From Adiantum capillus-veneris (taxonomy: Eukaryota; Streptophyta; Polypodiopsida; Polypodiales; Pteridaceae), in the NCBI GenBank assembly GCA_014529385.2, contig CM043964.1, positions 4,917,997-4,981,996 of the forward strand: DNA of 64,000 bases. The letters run 5' to 3'. The notes under the pieces are model-generated. The model worked only from the letters and a program-made list of their open reading frames with translations. It did no database searches and was not told the origin of the DNA. Shown piece after piece: positions 32,384-41,477 of this stretch. The translations under genes and the position numbers were made by a program. Positions within the stretch are counted from its first letter, which is position 1; every line of letters begins with the position of its first letter.

Positions 32384-35056
32384 ATGGGTGATCATGTTGA
32401 GCAACAGGGTATGCATTTTGACCCAGCAACAATGCAAATGTTTCAAGCATTTGCAATGTTCATGCAACAACAACATGCTACTGAAAGAAGGGAGATTTCA
32501 GCAACAAAGGCCATACAAGCGGTCGTCAACAGAATGGATCAGTTCAATGGCAAAGATGTAACCAAGTACTTACGCGAGTATGTGAAGGAGATGGAGCTGC
32601 ATCGCGTGTCAGAAGGTGAGATGATTCAAAGCTTTGAGCTAGTTGTTGCTCCAGAAATTAGGGAGCATGTTAGGGCAATTAAAGATGGGCATGGGAGAAA
32701 TTGGGAAGAACTCAAAGTAGCTTTAAAGGAGGAATATTTCATGGAGGACTCTGAGAGAGTGACCAAAAGGACATTCTTAGAATGGGTAGTCAAGCCAAAG
32801 CAAGGACTATCAATAACAGAGCTACTTAGGGAATTTGAGCGGCGCTATGCACAACTCACTAGGACAGAAAGGGCCACACTAGATGCAGAGAAGATAGATC
32901 TTTTCTTACAAGCTGCAGGTAAAGAGTTTCAAGAAAATTTGGAGCTTCTTCTTGAAGATAAAGATGCTGAGCAAGGACTAAAGACCGACTGGAATGAGGT
33001 TGAAGGTGCTGTCTCACTGCTTGCCAAACGACAAAGAAGAAGGGACAAGATGGTAGTAAACACTACAAGTCCTTCCACCTCAACTTCTGACAAAATGGTA
33101 AAGCTTACTTTTATCGCTCCTAAGTTTGATGAGTCCATGCTAGATGAGCTTGTGAAGGGAATGCGTGACTTGAAGGTGAAGTTTGCAAAGCTTGAAGAAA
33201 AAGGCCAACCATCAGGGCCACTTCCTAGGCAAAGACAACAGCCCAAAGAAGGGTTTGTTAATAGATGTATTTGGTGTGATAGTACAAACCATGTAAGAAG
33301 GGATTGTGATGATTTTAGTGATGCTTTGTCAAAAGATGTTGTCTTTTTTAAGGATGGTAAAATCCACTTAAGAGAGATAGGTCTACCCTTGAGAACTAAC
33401 TTTGGGAAGGGGGGAATGCAAACCTTAGTTGAAGATATGGCAACCAAGCATGCCACCTCTTCAGTTGAGGCAGCTACTTATGGAGTCAAAATTGAACATT
33501 TTTGTGATGAAGAAGTGAGTGACCATCATGGTCAAATTCGGCCAAATGTCATGCAATTAGCTAAAAAGGGAAAGCTTACAAAAGAGATTCTACATAAAGC
33601 AGGTGATTGCATACGTCTAGAAACAGGATGGAATGATCCAGTGGACTCATTGTCAGTGCATGCCTACATTAAAAAATGCCAACAAAATGAGGCAATTGTA
33701 GAAGATAAGCGCAGACGTGAGAATGCTGATAAAGGACCATCAAAAAGAGCTTCTAGAAGTGGGGGAAGAAGCGACTCAATGCCTTCTCAAACACCCTCAA
33801 CAAAAGGAGCATCTCCACCTGAAGTACTCATGGAGGAGTCTACAATAGGAAAGAAGAAAGAGCCAACAAAAGGAATGATAGATGCACATTCTCTGCATGA
33901 GGATTGGGGTTCTGCAGATGAAGCTATGAATCTTCAAGATTCACAAATCAAAGATAGAGAAGTGTTTGGGAATGCTATACAGGTTGAAGTGACATCAGAG
34001 GATAGAGTAGAAGAGCAAGAAACCTCTTGGGATATGGTCTGTGATTGGGGTGATATTTCTTATCTGTGTGAAGATGCAAATAAAGATGCTTGCCATAAAG
34101 TGCCTACTATACAGGGTTGCCTGCAGGTATGCAAACAATATCTGAGGTATAAAAGGGATTTAGGTCTTGTGTCACAGGGTATAAATTGCAAGCAGGTTTG
34201 TGAGCATCTATCTGCTATGGATAGGAAGGGTATACATGGTGATTCCTTGAAGCAAGAAGAGGATGCTAGCTCTACGCTGACACCAGAGTCATGTAATGAA
34301 GAAGGGTTCTCCCTAGATGAGTGGAGACATGATTCAATTGAAGATAATTTAGCGATGAGTCAAAAACGAAGAAGGGGTGAAGATATTGTGTCAGAGACTA
34401 ACTCCAAGGAGGTTTTTGAGCAGTCGGTTACAGGTGACCGGGAGCATACCTACCAGGATGATTTGGAAAGGGAATTAGACACCATATTTGAGAGGTATGC
34501 AAAGTTTTATGCTATAAAGCTGGAGAGATATTTGGTAAAAGGTGAGAAAATTGATGAGAGGTTTACCATGCACATTTCTGAGGTTTCTCTCGATGTTGAG
34601 AAAGGCTATCTAGAGGATTCTTTTGAGAATGAAGATGCAGATTGTGACTTCTATGCGAAAGAGGTACATATGGATTTACAGGTTGGTCAGAAGGTTGAAG
34701 TGCAGTTTCAAAAATCTTTCAAGTATATTACAGGAAGCCTGGAAGTGTTTTTTGAAGAGGAGGATGAGCAACTTATGTCTCTACGTCATGAAGATTTTGC
34801 GCATAATGGAGATTTGTTACAGATGTTTTGGAGACAGATGTATATAACAATTCCTTCTGATCCGAGAGCAATTAAAAGATACGGAGAATCTCAATCCTTA
34901 GTACAATACAAGTTTTTGAGTTACCCATATGATCCTGGAGGAGGTCATGGGATGACAGGGGATACAATTGCTTTCACAAGTTACCATGAGGTTGGCACAT
35001 GCCGGAGGATGTGCAGGTTTAGAGGGGGTGGATGTCGTGCTGTGACATGTACATAG
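32384..35056 (+). CDS. Gag-like protein with zinc knuckle (890 aa)
   Basis: The chosen ATG (ACCATGG) has a strong context. An upstream in-frame TTG at 32,372 is not needed. About residues 1-230 form a helical capsid-like region (MDQFNGKDVTKYLREYVKEM, then YFMEDSERVTKRTFLEWV, then LLREFERRYAQL) typical of plant Ty3-type Gag. A perfect C-x2-C-x4-H-x4-C zinc knuckle (CIWCDSTNHVRRDC) lies near residue 300, implying RNA packaging. The remaining 550 or so residues are long, acidic and unrecognised, with no D-S/T-G protease, RT or integrase motif. This is far longer than a usual Gag. The frame runs through the polypurine tract and stops 24 bases inside the 3' LTR. No internal stops, so it is probably functional. 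Confidence 0.85.
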   Translation: MGDHVEQQGMHFDPATMQMFQAFAMFMQQQHATERREISATKAIQAVVNRMDQFNGKDVTKYLREYVKEMELHRVSEGEMIQSFELVVAPEIREHVRAIKDGHGRNWEELKVALKEEYFMEDSERVTKRTFLEWVVKPKQGLSITELLREFERRYAQLTRTERATLDAEKIDLFLQAAGKEFQENLELLLEDKDAEQGLKTDWNEVEGAVSLLAKRQRRRDKMVVNTTSPSTSTSDKMVKLTFIAPKFDESMLDELVKGMRDLKVKFAKLEEKGQPSGPLPRQRQQPKEGFVNRCIWCDSTNHVRRDCDDFSDALSKDVVFFKDGKIHLREIGLPLRTNFGKGGMQTLVEDMATKHATSSVEAATYGVKIEHFCDEEVSDHHGQIRPNVMQLAKKGKLTKEILHKAGDCIRLETGWNDPVDSLSVHAYIKKCQQNEAIVEDKRRRENADKGPSKRASRSGGRSDSMPSQTPSTKGASPPEVLMEESTIGKKKEPTKGMIDAHSLHEDWGSADEAMNLQDSQIKDREVFGNAIQVEVTSEDRVEEQETSWDMVCDWGDISYLCEDANKDACHKVPTIQGCLQVCKQYLRYKRDLGLVSQGINCKQVCEHLSAMDRKGIHGDSLKQEEDASSTLTPESCNEEGFSLDEWRHDSIEDNLAMSQKRRRGEDIVSETNSKEVFEQSVTGDREHTYQDDLERELDTIFERYAKFYAIKLERYLVKGEKIDERFTMHISEVSLDVEKGYLEDSFENEDADCDFYAKEVHMDLQVGQKVEVQFQKSFKYITGSLEVFFEEEDEQLMSLRHEDFAHNGDLLQMFWRQMYITIPSDPRAIKRYGESQSLVQYKFLSYPYDPGGGHGMTGDTIAFTSYHEVGTCRRMCRFRGGGCRAVTCT
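35021..35032 (+). promoter_or_regulatory. Polypurine tract, translated as part of the gag ORF
   Basis: AGAGGGGGTGGA directly before the 3' LTR start TGTCG. It also encodes RGGG of the Gag C-terminus. Confidence 0.85.
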
Positions 35057-36407
35057 TGGGAACACATGCTACAAGAGTTATCTTGTAACTTTTTAGATAC
35101 ATAATTATATTTCCTATAATGTACATATGCATATGTAAGTATAAAAATAAGCTTTCTATCTCATCTTATTATTTATCTCAAGGGTAATGTATTCTTACTT
35201 TACCATCAAAAAATACTATGGGAAAAGTGTCAATAGCTCCGCCTCTTTAACTTGGGGCAAAAAGCCCTCATTCTTTATTTCTACTATTTCATTATCATCT
35301 CACACTCTAGCTAGATCCTATATCTAGGGTAAACTCCAATATATATATATTCTATGTATTTTTTATGCTTTTCTTATATTTCTTTTTAAATAGCTACTAG
35401 GAGAGAATCAAATCCTAGTGGGACACTAGGTGGCATGATTTCAAAGATACACTTATTTTAATGCATTATTGCAAGCATGGTTACAAAACTTTGTCAAGGA
35501 GAAATGTCATGCTTTCATATGGCATGAGGTGTCCTTGGGAATTAAATGAAAGTCAAGGCTACGGAGACCACATGAAGACTTTTGCTGCCATAAATGGACC
35601 CTATTTTGATGAATTTTTTACACAAGGTTCCAATCCGAATTGGAAAATGATTTTAAAATGAAAATCGTAGCTAATGAGCTGAAGTTTCTGCCCATATTTT
35701 TACTTTTTTATTTGGAGCTACGGTTGAGGAGATATGATAAAAATACTGGACCCCAGTCTGCCCACATCATGCAGGGACAGCTCATTTCCAACTTTTCCAA
35801 TTCCTGTTCACACTGGCTCCTCTCTTCTTGTGTAAACCCTTGGGGGTTCCCTTCACCTATAAAAGGGGACCTCTTCTTCCTTGGAAGGAACTCAAGCATT
35901 CAAGCCATTGAGGAGAGGAATTCTTGAGGGAGTGAGTAGTAATGCCTAATTGTACTTAGCCCCATTAACATAAGCCCAAGCCTACACTTTCTCCTAGAGG
36001 AAAACTAGCCATTCTTGTATGCCATCCTTGGAGGATCAACTCTAATCAAAGAAGGTGTTGTACTTGGCGTATCAATCAAAGTGGAATTATCCACTCTTCT
36101 TCTCTCTCCCATCAATAATGGTGCCGAAGGGTTTCAAGTAAGATGTGTTCTACATTGATGTTTTCTTGATTTCTTGTTGTTTTCATTTTCATCTCTAATC
36201 CAACATATATATATGTATCTAATCTCATCTCCTTAACCAAACCTATCTCTCTCATTCTTAGTAATTCATCCTCTCTAGGTTCTCTTTGCTACAGGTACAT
36301 CTCTCCCCACAGTATCCTTATTGCTTACGGGCAAGAATAGGGCTTGGGAGGGAAACTTCTCATCTCTTCACTTCTCTCATATCTACATTTCTCACATACT
36401 ATCCTAG

Positions 36408-36626
36408 ATGAATAACCCACATGATGATCATTTCTATCGCTTTCACTCTGTACGATCTATTAGAATTAACGTATGGATTAGCCGTAAAATACACTTTCAA
36501 CAACGTATAGTGTTTCTCTTCGGCCCTGAAAGGCTCAATGAAATACTTCTATCACCGGATCCCATCATACTACCTCTCATAGACTATAATTTTTCTTTTG
36601 ATGTAAGCGTAGTTATCTTGCTATGA
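36408..36626 (+). CDS. Small LTR ORF 1, 3' LTR copy
   Basis: Identical to the ORF at 31,702-31,920. Being in the 3' LTR, it would be read only from transcripts starting in this LTR (into flanking DNA) or near the 3' end of element RNA if readthrough occurs. Confidence 0.45.
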   Translation: MNNPHDDHFYRFHSVRSIRINVWISRKIHFQQRIVFLFGPERLNEILLSPDPIILPLIDYNFSFDVSVVILL

Positions 36627-36835
36627 ACCAAGAGGATTTGTACACACAATTAATCCCAATCACTAGACAAAATATCTATATTATGGTAAGCACAAAACTA
36701 CAATTCCAAAGAACAATTCGTAGCCTATTTGGTCAGTCAAGATTGAATGCCATTAACTCATCCATTAACCCTTTCATATTACCCATGATACGATATGACC
36801 ATAGCCTTGATGTTTTCATCTTCGTATTGTTTTGA
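36623..36835 (+). CDS. Small LTR ORF 2, 3' LTR copy
   Basis: Identical to the ORF at 31,917-32,129, with the same ATGA overlap. Confidence 0.45.
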   Translation: MNQEDLYTQLIPITRQNIYIMVSTKLQFQRTIRSLFGQSRLNAINSSINPFILPMIRYDHSLDVFIFVLF

Positions 36836-37099
36836 CATTCTCTTTTGCGTTCTTTCTTTGTGTGTGTGAATGCAAGAGAGAAAGAATGAGTCTTCTTTGA
36901 TTGCACTTCTTTCCAAGCCCTAGTCTTCATGGCATCTATGGTTTAACTCCTTCATATAGTTTTTGTTGAGTTCTCTCACAAACTCTCACAGCCATAAGCC
37001 CGGTGCTTTCCTGGCAAGACCGCAAATTTCTCGACAACGTATGTGTCTACCCATATAGGATTTGACCAATAAAGACGAGATTTTAACCTGGTGGTCCTG

Positions 37100-37135
37100 A
37101 TCTCCGTACACCATTGGACCGAGGTGTACGGAGAT
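37100..37135. repeat. Perfect 13-bp inverted repeat upstream of the CACTA transposase frame
   Basis: ATCTCCGTACACC and GGTGTACGGAGAT separated by 10 bases. It lies about 90 bases before the ATG at 37,222, followed by a (TA)n stretch at 37,180. It could be a binding site or subterminal repeat. Confidence 0.7.
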
Positions 37136-37221
37136 TGGGCAAGACTAGAGAATGCGAGGTAGTTTACATTGTGAGGAGTATATATATATATATATTAAAA
37201 CAACATTCATAATCATTGTAA

Positions 37222-37760
37222 ATGGCAACGTCATCAATTAACATGGAGGAAAAGATTGCATGCTCGTTCACGCTCTGCAAGTATCAAATCCTGCGTAAGC
37301 GTAGGATATGTAATGAGCATGTGCACAAGTATAGAGAGTTTGCTAGAGAAATTGTACAGAATCTGCGATACGACTCTTATGGAACGGGCATTGATTTCCG
37401 CGACATAGCACCTACATCTGAGAGAGAGAGAAAAAAGATTATGTGTGAAGGTCCGACCAATATAGAGCCAGGGATGGAAGCAGAAAAGGGTTTAGAGACA
37501 GAAGACGACGGCATGGAGGAGATGCTGGATGCCTTCTTCCAGACAAGCGAGGAGAATGCGAACGAAGCAACACCAGAAGCCGTGCGCCTATCTCTTGAAG
37601 ACATGTTGAGGAAGTTTTCACGTCAACCAATCTATGAAGGCGCCAAAATATCTGTGCTTCATACTTGTCTAGCGTTTTTGAATCTTCAGTCAGTGTACGG
37701 GTAGTCAGATGCAAGCGTCACTGCTTTGTTTAGGTACATAATTTACAAAATATATTTTTC
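37222..37760 (+). pseudogene. CACTA (En/Spm) transposase N-terminal fragment
   Basis: The frame opens with a Cys-containing transposase-associated-like segment (KIACSFTLCKYQILRKRR). An acidic linker follows (DDGMEEMLDAFF), then the segment PIYEGAKISVLHTCLAFLNL, which parallels the conserved LYPGCTKF...NLK region of TNP2-type transposases. The next residues should be GWSD. Here the Trp codon is TAG (37,702-37,704), after which SDASVTALF continues in the same frame. So a single nonsense change truncates the protein at 160 residues. The catalytic core was not found downstream. The family assignment is from remembered motif order and is moderate. Confidence 0.55.
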
Positions 37761-38701
37761 AGGAGGCTCGGATGGAGGACGGAAGCTTTGAAGTCTTTCC
37801 CTCTTGCATTAATGAAAAATCCACTTTCATAGATGACTCTCAAGAGCAGCATAGCACTCAAACACACCTCATAAGTTATAAAGTAGTAGCATGCTTAATC
37901 TTTTAGTTTATTTTCATGCCATCAGTTGACTTTGATACACCCGTACGTTTTACATTGGTTATTGTTTGATAGGAGTTGACTAGTGCGAATCTCGTGAGTG
38001 TCTCAAAAAGGGACCTAGCCATAGGTAGCTCAAATCAAATCAACCTTTATATTGGGTCAATTGACACCTCACTTTTGAAGAAATCGCTTTGCAAAGATAC
38101 AGAAAATCCAACCAAAATTTCAAAGGTTTTTGGTGTAAGTAAAATAGAATGTGTGCTCTGTACGTGAATGTATGTGTTGTTACCCTAACTTTGTTGTGCA
38201 CTTTACTTAATAGTGTTGAATTTGTCCAAAAGGTCTAAGTATTTAAATTTAATGGTATGTCATGATAGATTTTACTACCAATTACATTTGCATCTGATTT
38301 TTAAATCTTTACTCAGTACACCCTCCTTAACTTGACTAGTAGAGGTGACTTTTCTTATCCATGCACCATTTCTATTGTTTGCTTGGGTGTGCTTGTGCAC
38401 AAGATACCTTTCACATGGGCATGTCTTGGTGGATTTTACTAACAATATAATCTAACAAAAAATTTATCACTTTAATTCAAATGTTTTAGGATATTACAAT
38501 GGCACCTGTGAATTACCTAGAGCACCAAGCAGTACTGATGCCACTTCGAATGAAACTCAAAATGAATGTGATTGTAATGTGAGTATCATGGACGCCCGCC
38601 CCCCCCCAACAAACCCCCCAAAAAAAAATGAGCACACAAAGGTTTACTCGCTAATTCTCCTCCTTTCACACACACACACACACACAAAAAAAAAAAAAAA
38701 G

Positions 38702-38746
<45 letters not shown>

Positions 38747-39900
38747 TCTTCAATTGCTTATGCTTTTTCATTCAGTTTCTTTTCCCATGATATATTAGTT
38801 ATTGACTAAAAAAGATTGGTAGGAGAAAATAATCTCCTCACATTCAAGTGGCTTACAATTGAGGTCACAAGAGTGTAAGGAGGCAAGTGAGTACTTCAAT
38901 TTGCAACATTTGGATGTTGGAAAGCATGCAAGCATTGGGGATGAATCATGTCACCAAATGATGGGCCCAAGCATAGAGATAGATTTTTTTGTAAGTAACA
39001 AGGCAAGTTTCCTTAAACTCCCTACCCCTCTCTCATGTCAACTCTCTAAAGCAATCATGAAATATATTGTAGGAAAAAGCAATCAATGTGAAGAAGAAGG
39101 AAAAAAAGTTTGCAAGCCTCTCCTCTATGATGACGATAATGATTGGTACCCTGTAATGCTTGCTTTTTACGTATAAGAGAGTAGGTTCATCACATATAAC
39201 ATGCTAAATAGGATCTTTCCTCTTGAATAGAACAATGGTAGAAAACTGGCTCTGAAAAAGAGGTCAAAACAACAATCCTCGAGTGAAAGGAAGGTGTTTT
39301 ATATTGAGCTCCAATGATGCAAGAGTGTATTGAACTTTTATTGAGCTATTGATATTTTTCATGATATATAGGTACTAAGTGATCTATCCAATCAAAGTCT
39401 TGCTCATGTGTGCAATAAGAATGATCCTACTGTAAGTGATAAATCAAGAAATTTGATCCTATGCTAGAAAGCATGCACAATATGTTGGATACTAATCCCT
39501 TTAACTTGTCCTTATTGATGTAGAGATTTACAACAACTAGATCATGTAGGGTTATCAAAAAGCCCTCAAGATTCATTGAAAGACCCAATGAAGAGGTGAT
39601 TAATCGAAGAACAAAATAAACTACAATGCACTATTTCTCAATTATTCATAGTTTATACTCTTATTCAAATTAATTATGTTAATCTTTCTCGTATTTGTAA
39701 GGTGGTGGTGGAGCTTCCAAGAATCCATCACATGGAGCTTCCAAGAATTGATCGCATGGAGGTGATGGCCGTTGATGACGTGGATGACATGTATGGTCAA
39801 CTTTGGTCAACCATAAGAGTCCAAAAGAGCGTGCACAAAGCACATTTTTGAGATTGGACGCATAAAACAAAGCAAGAACATCTTTTAAGATATTATGTCG
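37761..39900. other. Mostly unassigned stretch with coding-like patches
   Basis: Short protein-like frames occur (for example 37,970-38,140 and 38,859-39,176, the latter with the motif YDDDNDWYPVMLAFYV), but no family is recognised and no consistent exon chain could be built. A compound (CA)n-A16-(CT)n-(CA)n tract lies at 38,667-38,745. This may be the rest of the CACTA-like element. Confidence 0.35.
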
Positions 39901-39914
39901 AGTGGATTATCACC

Positions 39915-40160
39915 CCGGGGAGGTCACCTAATTAAAATGTAACCTATCACGTGAGTTGAACAGAAGGGTATTTAAAGTTCTTGAAACTTACAAAAATATA
40001 TATACAAAAGGACATTATTTTTTCAAATTTGAAAAAAACTTACAGATTTTAAAAGAAAATGACACATTTTATTCTTAACAAAATTCACAGATAAGGGGTT
40101 TTACAATCATGTCTTGAACACACGTGATATAGTAGTTTCACACATAGTGAACCCCCCAAG
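39915..40160. mobile_element. MITE-like element, copy 1 (246 bp)
   Basis: ATTATCACC flanks both sides (39,906-39,914 and 40,161-40,169), a perfect 9-bp target duplication. Ends are CCGGGGAGGTCACC and the inverted AGTGAACCCCCCAAG. Inner TATCACGTG motifs are also inverted. It has no coding capacity and an AT-rich centre. TSD length suggests a Mutator-like or hAT-like helper transposase. Confidence 0.88.
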
Positions 40161-40169
40161 ATTATCACC

Positions 40170-40675
40170 AACAAAGCCTCTGGCTATTTTCTTAAAGGCT
40201 ATTTTTCATTTGAAGACTTAAACAGTGTCTTTTAGAATTGTTTGGAAATTTTCTCTTCATTTATGATATTTGTATGTCCCCACTCCATAACTCAAACTTT
40301 GTGATTTGTGAAGAGTAAAGTCTTGATTCATTTTGATAAGTAGTATTCATGTTTTGTTGTGAATTTGTAATGTCAATGTTGAGCTTTTACATTCAAACAA
40401 AAGAATCAATTGTACTCGTTCAATATCAACAAGAGAAACTACATATGTGTACGTTTTGATGTGAAAGGATGTATATACAATCCCACAGCACGTGCTTTAC
40501 AAAAGGAACATTAGAAATTGAAAATGCTCATAAGAGGATAAACATGGTCAATGACCCATGACATTGACTATATATGAAGGATCCTTGGATAAATTAAATG
40601 AACGTAGAGGTTGGATAAGACGTGCAAGGTAATGGGTTGAAAACCCTTCAGAAGAGTACCCTTTTCTAGGAGGAA
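40170..40675. other. Unassigned stretch left of the LINE
   Basis: No recognisable content. The LINE 5' boundary lies somewhere near its right end. Confidence 0.4.
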
Positions 40676-40708
40676 GTAAAAAAGGAGAAGACAGTCAACT
40701 GCTGGGCC

Positions 40709-41175
40709 ATCCAAGAACACCACTTAGATGCCCATAGCAAGAGAAAACAGGTGCTACAAAAGAAACTGGTATTCTATGGAGAAGGAAGTAACAGTTTTAG
40801 TGGTGTCCTCAGCATTGCGGATAGAGAATTGGGGCCGAAGGTGGTTCTTAACCACCCTTCCGGCAAAATCTTGGGGATTAGAATGAGATGGGAATGGCAT
40901 CCCTTTACAGTTGGGAATGTGTACGGCCGTTGCAATGCAAAAGAAAGAGCTAAACTGTGGATGCATCTTAGAGATACTCCTATTGAAGGCGAGTGGTTGT
41001 TGGTTGGCGACTTCAATATGGTAGAAAAGAGCAGGGATAGAACAGGATCCTCCAGTATGTTGGCTGGCTCGAAAAGGTCTAAATGGCAAAGCTTGTGCGA
41101 AAAGTGGGCGATGATTGACTTATGGGAATTCGGCCCATGGAACAGCACGCCTGGTTTCACCTACACAAGCCTCCA
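40709..41175 (+). pseudogene. LINE AP-endonuclease domain, first part
   Basis: The frame has VNCWAIQEHHLDAH (the QE of the endonuclease active site), GNVYGRCNAKERAKLWM, then the catalytic GDFNM near 41,010, and FTYTSL at the cut. The next endonuclease residues (QYARTASRLKR) are found only after the copia, at 46,360 onward, in frame when one copy of CTCCA is removed. The domain nicks target DNA for target-primed reverse transcription. Confidence 0.9.
41171..41175. repeat. Copia target site duplication (CTCCA), left
   Basis: CTCCA here and at 46,355-46,359, exactly abutting the LTRs. Confidence 0.95.
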
Positions 41176-41402
41176 TGTTGGAATTAGGGTTGCAGAGAAA
41201 CACACACAGATTGGAGAAGACGAAGGAAGCTCAAGGCACACAATAGAGAGTATGTTACTTAGTGTGCAATGGAAAGATAGATAGCCCTAGAGTGATGGGC
41301 GTATATACAATGCACGGGGGAAAAAACCTCCTAAAGAGGGAAAAAATGCCACGGCGGTCCTAGTGTGTTCACACACATCACTACCACATGTATATGGTAA
41401 CA
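41176..41402 (-). repeat. Copia 3' LTR (227 bp)
   Basis: Plus strand TGTTGGAATTAGGG to TATATGGTAACA. Five substitutions from the right LTR. Confidence 0.97.
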
Positions 41403-41414
41403 AATCCCCCCTGG
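41403..41414 (-). promoter_or_regulatory. Copia polypurine tract
   Basis: On the minus strand AGGGGGGATT lies directly before the 3' LTR. Confidence 0.85.
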
Positions 41415-41477
41415 AGTGATGCGGTGAACGAGAGCTGGCACATGAGTAAAGGGAAGTGCCATGCCCTGAGGACAGGA

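Larger units (their letters stand above)
30327..37036 (+). mobile_element. Young, Gag-only LTR retrotransposon (TR-GAG-like) with 2-kb LTRs
   Basis: Two 2,004-bp LTRs differ at one base that I could find (A at 32,262, G at 36,968). They enclose a 2.7-kb interior with one ORF. LTRs start TGTCGTGC and end TTCTCGACA. ACGT flanks both sides (30,323-30,326 and 37,037-37,040), a 4-bp target duplication. A primer site and a purine tract are in the right places. No protease, integrase, reverse transcriptase or RNase H is encoded, so movement must rely on enzymes from a partner element. Near-identical LTRs mean recent insertion. It sits inside the CACTA-like region. Confidence 0.93.
35033..37036 (+). 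repeat. 3' LTR of the Gag-only element (2,004 bp)
   Basis: Starts TGTCGTGC, ends TCTCGACA. It contains second copies of the small ORFs. Confidence 0.97.
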
